A stretch of 8,754 nucleotides of DNA from Gammaproteobacteria bacterium (GTDB taxonomy: Bacteria; Pseudomonadota; Gammaproteobacteria; Woeseiales; Woeseiaceae). Location of the stretch: positions 12,286 through 21,039 of the forward strand of contig NYWX01000015.1 in NCBI GenBank assembly GCA_002685275.1, given 5' to 3'. A program made the translations under genes and the position numbers. Under the pieces are notes generated by a model. It was not told the DNA's origin and ran no database searches. It was given only the letters and a program-made list of their open reading frames with translations. Below are positions 1 through 7,408 of the stretch, one piece after another; the stretch's first letter is position 1, and each line of letters starts with the position of its first letter.

Positions 1-414
1 GATAATACTGTAACAAAAATAATTGTTTTTGAAGAAAATGGCCAGGTCCAACATTATCCTGGTGGATATTCTGAATGGGCACAAAAAGGTCGCCAACTTG
101 CAGAGTTAGAAAACATTTCACTTATGAAAAAAACAAAAAATGTAATTAAAGTAAATAATAATTCAAAAAAGAAGCTAACCTACAAAGAGCAGCAAAAACT
201 TAATCAACTTCCCAATAAGATTGAATTACTTGAATCAAAAATATCAATTTTACAATCTGAAGTATCCACATCAAACTTTTATTCTCAAAAAGAAGGTGAT
301 GTTAGAAAAACCCTCAATAAACTGTCTGAAAATGAAAAATTATTAGAACAACTTATAGATGAATGGGGCAAACTGCAAAGCAAAAAAGATTCATCTTTTT
401 CTCCACAGAATTAA
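1..414 (+). CDS. uup: Uup-type ABC-F ATPase, C-terminal fragment
   Basis: Frame 1 is open from the first base of the window to a TAA at 412-414, giving 137 residues. The first methionine in this stretch, at 124, is internal, so this is not a separate small gene. The fragment begins with a stretch resembling the end of the second ABC ATPase domain of Uup (TKIIVFEENGQ, then HYPGGYSEW). A lysine-rich linker follows, then a charged, heptad-like region from about residue 60 to 130 that matches the coiled-coil C-terminal domain of Uup/ABC-F proteins. Family members are soluble ATPases with two nucleotide-binding domains that act on ribosomes or nucleic acid. Uup has been linked to transposon excision and ribosome function. 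Walker and signature motifs lie outside the window. Other ABC-F members (EttA, YheS) are possible, but the coiled-coil tail favours Uup. The stop codon overlaps that of convergent upp. Confidence 0.82.
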   Translation, partial: DNTVTKIIVFEENGQVQHYPGGYSEWAQKGRQLAELENISLMKKTKNVIKVNNNSKKKLTYKEQQKLNQLPNKIELLESKISILQSEVSTSNFYSQKEGDVRKTLNKLSENEKLLEQLIDEWGKLQSKKDSSFSPQN

Positions 415-1034
415 GTAGAAGTGCCAAAAAGTCGATCGCCAGCATCACCAAGGCCTGGAACGATATATTTTTTCTCATTAAGTCTTTCATCGATTGCTGC
501 AGCGTAAATCAGAACATCTGGATGTTCGGTTTCAACTAATTCAATGCCCTCAGGGCAAGTTACAATACAAACTACTACAATATTACCCGCATTATTTTCT
601 TTGAGTTTATTAATAGCATCAACAGTTGATCCACCTGTTGCCAGCATCGGATCGATAATGATACAAGTTCCACCTTTGATCTGTTTTGGGAATCTCTCAT
701 AGTAAGTAATTGGTAATTTTGTCTCTTCATCTCGATACAAACCAACAAATCCAACGCGTGCTGTGGGAACTAATTCAAGTATACCTTCCAACATACCAAC
801 TCCTGCACGCAATATTGGAACTACAACTAAGTCAGTGTCTAACTGTTGACATTTAGCCTCTGCAACGGGGGTTTTAACTAACACTTCCTTTGTTTTAATA
901 TTTTTTAGCGCTTCATAACAAATAAATTTAGTAATTTCAGTTGCTAATTCCCGAAACTGCTTATGCCCAACCGTTTGATCTCTTATAATTGAGAGTTTAT
1001 GTTGCACACATGGATGATTTACAAATATAGCCAT
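411..1034 (-). CDS. upp: Uracil phosphoribosyltransferase
   Basis: This enzyme converts uracil and PRPP to UMP and pyrophosphate in cytosolic pyrimidine salvage. The product is 207 aa, against about 208 in E. coli, so it is full length. The PRPP-binding loop is clear at residues 125-137 (IIIDPMLATGGST). LRAGVGM lies at 75-81, and the C-terminal uracil-binding segment PGLGDAGD at 193-200 is followed by the typical ending RLFGT. A GGAG Shine-Dalgarno at 1043-1046 sits 8 nt upstream of the ATG and supports this start. The gene is 94 bp downstream of trpS on the same strand and may be expressed by read-through or from a promoter in that AT-rich gap. Its TAA (411-413) overlaps the TAA of convergent uup, leaving no space for a terminator between them. 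Identification is firm. Confidence 0.97.
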   Translation of the reverse strand: MAIFVNHPCVQHKLSIIRDQTVGHKQFRELATEITKFICYEALKNIKTKEVLVKTPVAEAKCQQLDTDLVVVPILRAGVGMLEGILELVPTARVGFVGLYRDEETKLPITYYERFPKQIKGGTCIIIDPMLATGGSTVDAINKLKENNAGNIVVVCIVTCPEGIELVETEHPDVLIYAAAIDERLNEKKYIVPGLGDAGDRLFGTST

Positions 1035-1128
1035 TACTCGCTCTCCATTTTCTGGCTTAACAATCTCTAAATGTTGTGTATAAAGTCAATTTTTAATAAA
1101 TTTATTTAAAAAAATTTAAAATAATATT
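1035..1128 (-). promoter_or_regulatory. trpS-upp spacer with possible upp promoter
   Basis: On the minus strand this 94-bp gap opens with a nearly pure A/T tract (about 1090-1131, partly within the end of trpS). A TTGACT hexamer follows (plus-strand 1084-1089), matching the sigma-70 -35 consensus in five of six positions, then TATACA at 1077-1082. The A/T tract lies where an UP element would be. However, TATACA is too close to TTGACT to form a standard pair, and hexamers at 16-18 bp spacing are poor. No GC-rich hairpin is present, so trpS has no visible terminator here. The promoter is a weak inference. Confidence 0.3.
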
Positions 1129-2139
1129 TTAGCCAAGTTTATATATTCCAATTAACTGGCGAATTTTTTCCATATATGGTGAAGAAATTTCTCTAGCATT
1201 TATAGCGCCCCTTTGAAGTTCTGCTTCGATTGATGCTGGATCTGATATCAAGCGATCATACTCTTCCCTTGACGGACCGATATGATCATTAATGTATTCA
1301 AATAATTGCTGCTTCATTGCGCCCCAACCAATCCCATCAGAATATTGCTTTTCTATTATCAAAATTTCTTCTGGAGTCGCAAAAGCTTTATAAATGTTAA
1401 AGAGAGCATTACCTTTTATATCCTTTGCTTCACCTGGCTGCTGAGAATTTGTTTTGATCTTCATTATTAACTTTCTTAATTTTTTTTCCGGCGCAAATAA
1501 AGGAATCGTATTATTATAACTTTTAGACATTTTACGACCATCTAATCCAGTTAAAACAGCTCTATTTTCATCAATAATGGCCTCAGGCAAAATAAGGACA
1601 TTTCCATAGTGATGATTAAACCGTTGAGCAATATCTCGGGCCATCTCGACATGCTGCTTTTGATCTTGACCAACAGGCACTTTAGTTGCTTTAAACATTA
1701 AAATATCTGCTGCCATCAATATTGGATAACTATAAAGCGCCATCATAACCCCTTTATCCTGGTCTTTATTTCCATTATTAATATTGTTTTGAATAGCTGA
1801 TTTATAAGAATGTGCACGATTCATTAAGCCTTTTGCCGTCATGCTCGTGAGAATCCATGTTAATTCAGGAATTTCTGGAATATCTGATTGTCGGTAAAAT
1901 ACTGAATTATTTATATCCAATCCAAGCGCTAACCATGCGGCAGCAATCTCTAGAGTTGATTTATTAATTTTTTTCGGATCTTCGTTTTTAGCCAATGCAT
2001 GTAAATCTGCAAGAAAGTAATAACTCTTTTTCTCTACATCTTTACTTGCAGCTATGCTGGGTCGAATTGCTCCAACATAGTTACCAATATGAGGTGTTCC
2101 CGTTGTTGTAATACCCGTCAGATATATTTCTTTAGTCAT
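1129..2139 (-). CDS. trpS: Tryptophan--tRNA ligase
   Basis: This is a class I aminoacyl-tRNA synthetase that charges tRNA-Trp with tryptophan using ATP in the cytosol. The 336-aa product is close to the usual 330-340. The HIGH-type signature is PHIGN at residues 16-20, after the typical opening YLTGITTTGTPH. The KMSKS loop is exact at 203-207 (GRKMSKSYNN). The segment VPVGQDQ..HVEMARDIAQRFNHHYG at about 155-179 is typical of TrpRS. The ATG at 2139 was chosen because homology begins there. An in-frame ATG at 2247 would add 36 unrelated residues, all overlapping ggt. The start is 4 bp after the ggt stop, with a weak SD (AGG, 2151-2153) inside the last ggt codons, suggesting translational coupling. 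The PHIGN form and the region around residues 117-150 recall, from memory, the Pseudomonas/Xanthomonas-type TrpRS more than E. coli TrpS. Confidence 0.96.
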   Translation of the reverse strand: MTKEIYLTGITTTGTPHIGNYVGAIRPSIAASKDVEKKSYYFLADLHALAKNEDPKKINKSTLEIAAAWLALGLDINNSVFYRQSDIPEIPELTWILTSMTAKGLMNRAHSYKSAIQNNINNGNKDQDKGVMMALYSYPILMAADILMFKATKVPVGQDQKQHVEMARDIAQRFNHHYGNVLILPEAIIDENRAVLTGLDGRKMSKSYNNTIPLFAPEKKLRKLIMKIKTNSQQPGEAKDIKGNALFNIYKAFATPEEILIIEKQYSDGIGWGAMKQQLFEYINDHIGPSREEYDRLISDPASIEAELQRGAINAREISSPYMEKIRQLIGIYKLG

Positions 2140-2143
2140 TAAA

Positions 2144-3889
2144 TTAGTAACCTGATGCCTGTCCATCTTTTCTAACTTCAGAGGCGCCATAATACACGCC
2201 CTGCTCTTTATCCCACATAATTGCCTGATAGCCCCCAAAAAAGCCAACTGACCCTGTCGTATTTATATGATTTGAATTGCCAGTTCCTAAATAATGTCCA
2301 AGTTTTTTAAGTTCATCTCTAGTTTTAGATGAAAAAGAAGATTCTAAATGAATAATTCCTCCATCTGACATTATTTTCCCAGTTGGCTGAGATGATCCAT
2401 TATGATTAATTCTAGCTGCATCTCCAGCCTCCTGTAGATTCATCTTAAAATCAATCATATTTATTATTATCTGAGCATGCCCTTGTGGTTGCATGGATCC
2501 ACCCATTAAACCAAAGCTAATTAATGGCTCACCATCTCTCATCACAAATGCGGGAATAATCGTATGAAATGGGCGCTTGCCGCCAGCAACAACGTTTGCA
2601 TGACCAGCATCTAAAGCAAATAACTTAGCACGGTTTTGTAAAACAAACCCCAAATTATTAGGAATCATTCCAGATCCCATGCCTAAAAAATTACTCTGAA
2701 TTAATGACACCATATTTCCATTTGCATCTGCAACAGTAAGGTAGACTGTATCTCCTTGCTCTAAATTAATATCTCCTGCTGGAAGGGATAGTGAGGCCTG
2801 ATTTGGCTTTATAAGCTTTCTTCTTGAATCTGCGTAACTTTTAGAAATTAAAGTTTCAACCGGTACATCAATAAAATCCATATCAGTGTAATATTTAGCC
2901 CGATCCTCAAAAGCTAGTTTTTTTGCCTCTACAAATGCATGTACATATTCAGAGGTTCCAAATCCCATTTCCTCAATATTATAACCTTCTAGAATGTTTA
3001 AAATTTGTAAAGCTGCAACTCCTTGCCCATTTGGTGGCAATTCATAAACATCCCATCCACGATAATTTGTTGAGACAGGCTCGACCCATTCTGATTCGTG
3101 CAGCGCTAAATCTTCATAGCTTAATAAACCTCCATGCTCAGCCATAAAGGCATCAATAACTTTTGCGATATCTCCTTTATAAAATTCATCTCTGCCATTT
3201 TTAGCTATGCTTTCTAGTGTGTTTGCAAGACGAGGGTTTCTAAATACATCCCCTTTTTTAGGGACGTCGCCACTTGGCATGTACGTTTCACTGAATCCTG
3301 GAAAATCTCCAATTAAAGCCTTATTAGCCTCTAGTTCATGCGCAATAACCTCAGAAATTGGAAAACCTTTACGAGCATAATTAATAGCTGGATTAAGTAT
3401 TTCCTCTATGCTTAGAATTCCAAAACGATCGTGAAGTTTGAACCAGCCATCAACAGCTCCTGGAACGCTTACAGGTATTGGGCCCAAAGATGGGATAGTA
3501 TCAATTTGACGTTCTTTAAAATATTCAAGTGTCATTTTGCTGGGAGCACGGCCAGAAGCATTTAACCCAACAAGCTCCTTATTTTTTGAATCCCAAACAA
3601 TTGCAAATAAATCTCCGCCTATTCCTCCACCGGTTGGTTCCATTAGACCCAAAGCAGCATTTGCTGCAATCGCTCCATCAACAGCGCTGCCGCCAGCTTT
3701 TAAAATTTCTATTGCAATTTGAGTGGCTAGAGGATGGCTTGTAGCTGCCATGCCATGTGTGGCAATAACCTCAGATCTAGAGGCATGAGGGTTCCCAACT
3801 AGTCTGTCGTATCCCAAATTAGGTGCAGCCACAACATTAACCCCTATGAATAAAAATAAAAAAATTATTAACTGTTTTGAATGTTTCAT
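2144..3889 (-). CDS. ggt: Periplasmic gamma-glutamyltransferase
   Basis: The enzyme hydrolyses or transfers gamma-glutamyl groups from glutathione and related peptides. The 581-aa precursor matches the family length. Residues 1-22 form a signal peptide (basic start, hydrophobic LIIFLFLFIGV, then NVVAA), so the protein is probably periplasmic. The family is made as a proenzyme that cuts itself into large and small subunits. The expected site here is Asp380-Thr381 (GDTVYLTV), making Thr381 the nucleophile. NASGRAP at 110-116 carries Arg114, equivalent to the E. coli substrate-carboxylate arginine. GGGIGGDLF at 87-95 and MGGSMQPQGHAQ at 462-473 are also typical of the superfamily. The segment between QNRAKLF (418-424) and GGKRPFHT is shorter than in E. 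coli, so the lid loop appears to be missing, as in B. subtilis-type or YwrD-like members. A glutaryl- or cephalosporin-acylase-like specificity cannot be excluded. It is upstream of trpS with a 4-bp gap. Confidence 0.92.
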   Translation of the reverse strand: MKHSKQLIIFLFLFIGVNVVAAPNLGYDRLVGNPHASRSEVIATHGMAATSHPLATQIAIEILKAGGSAVDGAIAANAALGLMEPTGGGIGGDLFAIVWDSKNKELVGLNASGRAPSKMTLEYFKERQIDTIPSLGPIPVSVPGAVDGWFKLHDRFGILSIEEILNPAINYARKGFPISEVIAHELEANKALIGDFPGFSETYMPSGDVPKKGDVFRNPRLANTLESIAKNGRDEFYKGDIAKVIDAFMAEHGGLLSYEDLALHESEWVEPVSTNYRGWDVYELPPNGQGVAALQILNILEGYNIEEMGFGTSEYVHAFVEAKKLAFEDRAKYYTDMDFIDVPVETLISKSYADSRRKLIKPNQASLSLPAGDINLEQGDTVYLTVADANGNMVSLIQSNFLGMGSGMIPNNLGFVLQNRAKLFALDAGHANVVAGGKRPFHTIIPAFVMRDGEPLISFGLMGGSMQPQGHAQIIINMIDFKMNLQEAGDAARINHNGSSQPTGKIMSDGGIIHLESSFSSKTRDELKKLGHYLGTGNSNHINTTGSVGFFGGYQAIMWDKEQGVYYGASEVRKDGQASGY

Positions 3890-4026
3890 CTTTCAAACCA
3901 TATTTCTAAAAATACAAATATTCCTTTCACCAGAAATTAACTTCAAAATTTTTAGCTCTATTAATGTAACCACTTCACAATGGTTGTGTTGTAATAAATA
4001 AAATAATGATTTAATTAATCTAGTAT
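3890..4026 (-). promoter_or_regulatory. SDR-ggt spacer, possible ggt promoter
   Basis: This 137-bp AT-rich gap lies upstream of ggt. The best sigma-70-like pair on the minus strand is TTGAAG (3941-3946) and AATATT (3917-3922), 18 bp apart, which is an ordinary match in such AT-rich DNA. Only a weak purine stretch (GAAAG) precedes the ggt ATG. Two small, mutually exclusive inverted repeats at 3968-3988 (AACCA/TGGTT and CACAA/TTGTG) are too short, and lack the T-run, to be called a terminator. Confidence 0.25.
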
Positions 4027-4857
4027 TTAATTCTTATTTAAAAGGTTTCTCTCAGCTTTTAATTTAGCTTTTACCTTAGCACCTTTATATTCTAAATAAG
4101 GTCGCAAAAATCTACCAACTTTCGGAAATAAGTAAATCAAATTTGTTAGGAATCCACTAAATTTAGGTATCGTTTGCTCACGAAATTGATTATTACAAAT
4201 ATGCAGTATTTGCTGGGCAACCTCTGTCGCTGAACTTATAGGCTGAGAGAAGGTCAAATCAGAGTTTGTATCAATATTCTTCATAATAAAATCGGTATCA
4301 ATTGGCCCCGGTGATATTACTGCTAATTTGATATTGCTTTTTCTCAACTCATCTCCTAAAGCATATGTAAATGAACGAAGTCCCGCCTTACTTGCAGAGT
4401 ATCCAGCATTTCCAGGAATAGGCACTCTACCTGCTAACGACGCGATATTGACGATTGATCCACCTCCTGCTTCTTTAAGATAAGGTATCGCTAGTCTGGA
4501 TAAAATAATGGGGGCTTTTAAATTAATGTCGATCATCTTACCAAGATCGTCAACATCAATGTTTTCAACAAACCCGCGACTGTGATAACCAGCGTTATTT
4601 ACTAAAATATCAATGCGCCCAAACTGAGATTTTGCTTTCTTAAGAAGTGTGCGACACGCGTTAGTATCAGTCACATCCATAGCAATACTAACAACCTTTG
4701 CTTTAGACGAAAGTTTGTTAGCCATAATATCAAGATTATCTTTATTACGGGCTACAAGTATTAGATTAGCTCCACTATTAGCAAATAAACGAGCAGTGGC
4801 AGCGCCAACACCTTTAGATCCTCCTGTAATAATTACTACTTTATTATTAAATAACAT
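4027..4857 (-). CDS. Short-chain dehydrogenase/reductase (SDR), unknown substrate
   Basis: This is a classical SDR of 276 aa. The Rossmann cofactor motif TGGSKGVG is at residues 11-18. Arg37 at the end of the second strand (LVARN) favours NADP(H) over NAD(H). Asp61-Val62, NNAG at 87-90 and the catalytic tetrad Asn112, Ser140, Tyr153, Lys157 (YSASK) are all present, followed by SPGPIDTDF at 182-190. The enzyme should therefore be an active reductase or dehydrogenase, but the substrate cannot be read from sequence. The last 45 or so residues extend beyond the classical core. They hold a hydrophobic segment (LTNLIYLFPKVG) and then a lysine-rich tail (KGAKVKAKLKAER), which might contact a membrane or nucleotide-lipid substrate; that is speculation. 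There is no clear Shine-Dalgarno before the ATG. It lies downstream of the alpha-operon terminator and upstream of ggt. Confidence 0.9.
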   Translation of the reverse strand: MLFNNKVVIITGGSKGVGAATARLFANSGANLILVARNKDNLDIMANKLSSKAKVVSIAMDVTDTNACRTLLKKAKSQFGRIDILVNNAGYHSRGFVENIDVDDLGKMIDINLKAPIILSRLAIPYLKEAGGGSIVNIASLAGRVPIPGNAGYSASKAGLRSFTYALGDELRKSNIKLAVISPGPIDTDFIMKNIDTNSDLTFSQPISSATEVAQQILHICNNQFREQTIPKFSGFLTNLIYLFPKVGRFLRPYLEYKGAKVKAKLKAERNLLNKN

Positions 4858-4864
4858 GTAAACA

Positions 4865-4873
4865 ATAGTATCA
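4865..4873 (-). promoter_or_regulatory. Possible extended -10 element for the SDR gene
   Basis: On the minus strand the bases read TGATACTAT, matching the extended -10 pattern TG-n-TAnnnT. The hexamer ends 7 bp before the SDR ATG, so transcription would begin at or next to the start codon. No convincing -35 lies 16-18 bp upstream. This is a motif match only. Confidence 0.25.
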
Positions 4874-4912
4874 CTACAAAAGATAACATAATTAATATTT
4901 CAAAATTTACAT

Positions 4913-4937
4913 AAAAAAACCGGACATAGTCCGGTTT
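4913..4937 (-). terminator. Intrinsic terminator of the alpha operon
   Basis: On the minus strand, 25 bp after the rplQ stop, a perfect 9-bp stem AAACCGGAC/GTCCGGTTT (4917-4925 with 4929-4937) closes a 3-nt loop. It is followed directly by a run of T residues (seven in all, the first three forming part of the stem). The GC core CCGGAC/GTCCGG stands out in very AT-rich surroundings. Its position after the last alpha-operon gene makes it the end of the ribosomal protein transcript and isolates it from the SDR gene. Confidence 0.93.
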
Positions 4938-4962
4938 AGTTTATTATTAACATAGTATTAAG

Positions 4963-5346
4963 CTAACCTTCTGAGGTTGCTTCCCCTACAACTTGATCAG
5001 TAAGCATAACAATTGCCATAGGTGCATTATCACCGGACCGTGACCCAGCTTTAAATATACGCAAATATCCACCTGGACGATTTTTACATCGTGGACCAAT
5101 TTCTGTAAATAACTTAGCGACGACTTCTTTATCTCGAAGACGATTAAAAGCCAATCGCCTATTTGCAACGTTATCTTTTTTTGCAAGCGTAATCAAAGGC
5201 TCAACTACGCGACGCAGCTCTTTTGCTTTTGGTAATGTCGTTCGAATTGTTTCATGCTTTATCATCGATGACGCCATATTACGAAAAGTTGCCTTACGAT
5301 GTGAGCTATTAGTACTAAGTTTACGACCTGACTTTCTATGGCGCAT
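4963..5346 (-). CDS. rplQ: 50S ribosomal protein bL17
   Basis: bL17 is a large-subunit protein, located near the polypeptide exit tunnel. The 127-aa length equals that of E. coli L17. The sequence follows it closely: [17 protein letters not shown] at the start, [21 protein letters not shown] at about 37-57, then [12 protein letters not shown] and [20 protein letters not shown]. The short, variable acidic tail (GEATSEG) is normal. The ATG is supported by an AGGA Shine-Dalgarno at 5354-5357, 7 nt upstream, and begins 19 bp after the rpoA stop. It is the last gene of the alpha operon and is followed by the terminator at 4913-4937. Confidence 0.98.
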   Translation of the reverse strand: MRHRKSGRKLSTNSSHRKATFRNMASSMIKHETIRTTLPKAKELRRVVEPLITLAKKDNVANRRLAFNRLRDKEVVAKLFTEIGPRCKNRPGGYLRIFKAGSRSGDNAPMAIVMLTDQVVGEATSEG

Positions 5347-5365
5347 TTTTCTTTCCTAAATTATT

Positions 5366-6370
5366 TTACTGTGCCGCAAGATCATTATCGGGAATTAATC
5401 TTGCTGGTGGCCAATTATCCAGAGTCATACCAAGAGCTAACCCATGACCTTCAAGAACTTCTTTAATCTCTGTTAGAGATTTCTTACCAAGATTTGGTGT
5501 ACGAAGAAGCTGAACCTCTGTACGCTGAACAAGATCACCTATGTACATAATATTCTCTGCTTTGAGGCAATTTGCCGAGCGAACCGTTAATTCTAGTTCG
5601 TCTACTGGTCTTAATAAGATGGGGTCAATTTGTTTTTCATCCTGAACAATGCTTTCATCTTGGCCTTGTAAATCAATAAATACCGATAATTGATCTTTAA
5701 GAATACTACCTGCCCGACGTATAGCTTCCTCTGGATCTATAGTTCCGTTGGTTTCGATTTCAATAAGCAATTTATCAAGATCAGTTCGTTGCTCAACTCG
5801 TGCTGCCTCTACATCATAAGTAACGCGAGCAACTGGACTGAATGAAGCATCAAGATGTAAACGTCCAATTGGACTGCCTCCCTCCTCTTCAAATGCTGGT
5901 CGCTGAACTGCTGGGCGATAACCGCGACCACGTTCAACCTTTAAAATCATGTTCAATTCTCCCGCTTTAGTTAGATTAGCTATAACTAATTCAGGATTCA
6001 TAATCTCTACATCGTGATCAAGTTGAATATCACCAGCAGTTACTGGCCCAGGACCTTTTTTAGAAAGATGAAGTTCTGCTGTATCACGAGCACTCATCAT
6101 GACCGCAACTTGTTTTAGATTTAGAAGAATATCAACTACGTCCTCTTGAACGCCTTCAATACTTGTGTACTCATGAAGGACTCCTTCAATCTCAACTTCT
6201 GTAATTGCCGTACCTGGCATCGCTGATAACAATATACGACGTAATGCGTTACCTAAAGTATGACCAAATCCGCGCTCAAATGGCTCAATGGTTACTTTGG
6301 CTTGCTCATCATTGATTGGTGATACCTTTACAACGCGTGGCTTTAAAAATTCGTGCACTGATTCCTGCAT
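5366..6370 (-). CDS. rpoA: DNA-directed RNA polymerase subunit alpha
   Basis: The alpha subunit dimerises to start RNA polymerase assembly and contacts UP elements and activators. The product is 334 aa, against 329 in E. coli. The N-terminal dimerisation domain (about 1-230) holds [23 protein letters not shown] at 31-53 and ERGRGYRPA at 146-154. An acidic linker leads to the C-terminal domain (about 250-325) with [13 protein letters not shown] and [13 protein letters not shown]. Arg264 is the counterpart of E. coli DNA-contacting Arg265. The last 11 residues ([11 protein letters not shown]) are longer than in E. coli. The start at 6370 (MQESVHEFL) was chosen because homology and an exact AGGAGG ribosome site place it there. 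An in-frame start at 6412 would add 14 residues overlapping rpsD. Spacing is 19 bp to rpsD and to rplQ. Confidence 0.98.
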   Translation of the reverse strand: MQESVHEFLKPRVVKVSPINDEQAKVTIEPFERGFGHTLGNALRRILLSAMPGTAITEVEIEGVLHEYTSIEGVQEDVVDILLNLKQVAVMMSARDTAELHLSKKGPGPVTAGDIQLDHDVEIMNPELVIANLTKAGELNMILKVERGRGYRPAVQRPAFEEEGGSPIGRLHLDASFSPVARVTYDVEAARVEQRTDLDKLLIEIETNGTIDPEEAIRRAGSILKDQLSVFIDLQGQDESIVQDEKQIDPILLRPVDELELTVRSANCLKAENIMYIGDLVQRTEVQLLRTPNLGKKSLTEIKEVLEGHGLALGMTLDNWPPARLIPDNDLAAQ

Positions 6371-6379
6371 GGAAAATAC

Positions 6380-6385
6380 CCTCCT
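6380..6385 (-). promoter_or_regulatory. Consensus ribosome binding site of rpoA
   Basis: The minus strand reads AGGAGG, a full anti-Shine-Dalgarno match, ending 9 nt before the ATG at 6370. It lies in the 19-bp rpsD-rpoA spacer and decides the start against the upstream in-frame start at 6412. It is the strongest ribosome site in the window, in keeping with a need for independent alpha-subunit translation within a ribosomal protein operon. Confidence 0.92.
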
Positions 6386-6389
6386 AGGG

Positions 6390-7010
6390 CTACTTCGAGT
6401 ACAACTCGACAACTAGGTTTTCATTGATATCAGGAAGAATATCTTCCCGATCCGGCAATGACGTCAAAACACCCACCATTTTTTTTGTGTCAACATTTAC
6501 CCAATCAGGCAAGCCAACTTGTCCTGCAATCTCAAGTGCGCTTTGGATTCTTAGTTGTTTCTTCGCTTTATCACGAATAATTACAGAATCACCAGCTTTA
6601 AGTTGAGCAGATGGGATGTTTACAACTTTGCCATTAACTTCTATGCTTTTATGACTCACTAACTGGCGCGCTTCTGCTCGCGTTGATGCAAAGCCCATTC
6701 GGTAAACAACATTATCTAACCTGCCCTCAAGAAAGCGTAACAAGTTTTCACCTGTTGAACCTTTTAATTGAGCTGAACGCTTATAATAATTACGAAATTG
6801 CCTTTCCAGCACGCCATACATTCGACGTAATTTCTGCTTCTCTCTTAGTTGCAACCCATATTCTGAAACACGTGGTCGACGTTGAGCCGCTCCACCTGGT
6901 GGAATATCTAATTTACACTTCGAATCAAGCGGCCTGATGCTGCTTTTAAGAAACAAATCCGTGCCTTCGCGGCGGGATAATTTACATTTTGGTCCTAAAT
7001 ATCTTGCCAT
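6390..7010 (-). CDS. rpsD: 30S ribosomal protein uS4
   Basis: uS4 is a primary 16S rRNA-binding protein that nucleates 30S assembly and, in E. coli, represses its own operon. The 206-aa length equals that of E. coli. It opens with [27 protein letters not shown] sequence. The four-helix region contains [22 protein letters not shown], and the S4 RNA-binding domain spans about 96-160 ([32 protein letters not shown]). The end is ADINE-like ([14 protein letters not shown]). One oddity: the usual PGQHG or PGxHG loop at residues 38-42 reads PGGAA, so the conserved His41 is replaced by Ala and Gly42 by Ala. The ATG is 10 bp after the rpsK stop, and the ribosome site is weak (GAGA). Confidence 0.98.
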   Translation of the reverse strand: MARYLGPKCKLSRREGTDLFLKSSIRPLDSKCKLDIPPGGAAQRRPRVSEYGLQLREKQKLRRMYGVLERQFRNYYKRSAQLKGSTGENLLRFLEGRLDNVVYRMGFASTRAEARQLVSHKSIEVNGKVVNIPSAQLKAGDSVIIRDKAKKQLRIQSALEIAGQVGLPDWVNVDTKKMVGVLTSLPDREDILPDINENLVVELYSK

Positions 7011-7020
7011 TTTTCAGTCT

Positions 7021-7401
7021 CTATACGCGACGCTTTTTAGGCGGGCGACAACCGTTATGAGGAATTGGAGTTACATCCTCTATATTTTGAATACGGAATC
7101 CCAATGCATTAAGCGCGCGAACTGCAGATTCACGCCCTGGACCGGGTCCACGAACAAGCACGTCAACATTCTTTACGCCAAACTCTTGGGCCGCACGGCC
7201 AGCTTTGTCTGACGCAACTTGAGCTGCAAACGGGGTTGATTTACGAGATCCACGAAATCCGCAACCACCAGCTGTAGCCCAAGAGAGAGCATTACCCTGA
7301 CGATCAGTGATCGTGATTATCGTATTATTGAAGGATGCGTGAATGTGCGCTACGGCATCAACCACGTATTTTTTTACCTTCTTTTTCTTTACTTCAGCCA
7401 T
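7021..7401 (-). CDS. rpsK: 30S ribosomal protein uS11
   Basis: uS11 is a platform protein of the small subunit near the E site and mRNA exit channel. The 126-aa product is strongly conserved: [21 protein letters not shown] at about 17-37, then [31 protein letters not shown] and the invariant ending [18 protein letters not shown]. The N-terminus is a short lysine-rich stretch ([11 protein letters not shown]), a little shorter than in E. coli (129 aa). I take the ATG at 7401. A TTG directly upstream (7404) could also be read, but AGAGGT at 7411-7416 is 9 nt from the ATG and homologues start Met-Ala. The spacer to rpsM is only about 7 bp, and the ribosome site overlaps the rpsM stop. Confidence 0.97.
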   Translation of the reverse strand: MAEVKKKKVKKYVVDAVAHIHASFNNTIITITDRQGNALSWATAGGCGFRGSRKSTPFAAQVASDKAGRAAQEFGVKNVDVLVRGPGPGRESAVRALNALGFRIQNIEDVTPIPHNGCRPPKKRRV

Positions 7402-7408
7402 CAAAGAA

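Noticed and set aside
124..414. A separate 96-aa lysine-rich coiled-coil protein
   Set aside because: The frame is open back to base 1 and the upstream residues match the Uup ATPase end, so the ATG at 124 is internal.
2140..2247. Upstream in-frame ATG extending trpS by 36 residues
   Set aside because: The added residues match no TrpRS, lie entirely within the ggt coding region and its stop, and the family N-terminus begins exactly at the ATG at 2139.
3968..3988. Hairpin in the SDR-ggt gap as a terminator
   Set aside because: The stems are only 5 bp, compete with each other, and no T-run follows on either strand.
4986..5186. A 66-aa minus-strand frame inside rplQ
   Set aside because: It is an out-of-frame overlap with rplQ with no recognisable similarity; the rplQ frame explains the sequence completely.
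6371..6412. Upstream start extending rpoA by 14 residues
   Set aside because: It overlaps the end of rpsD, is not homologous to alpha subunits, and the consensus AGGAGG at 6380-6385 serves the ATG at 6370.
7137..7150. Inverted repeat around GGACCGGGTCC as an operator
   Set aside because: It lies in the rpsK codons for the invariant RGPGPG motif; the symmetry follows from Gly/Pro codons and leaves almost no loop.
6937..7212. Plus-strand open frames opposite rpsD, rpsK, rpsM, rpmJ, secY and ggt
   Set aside because: They are antisense to strongly conserved genes, have no recognisable domains and no convincing ribosome sites; they are shadows. The same applies to those at 2923-3147, 3529-3744, 4649-4861, 6424-6606, 6683-6937, 7339-7536, 7638-7835 and 7826-8050.
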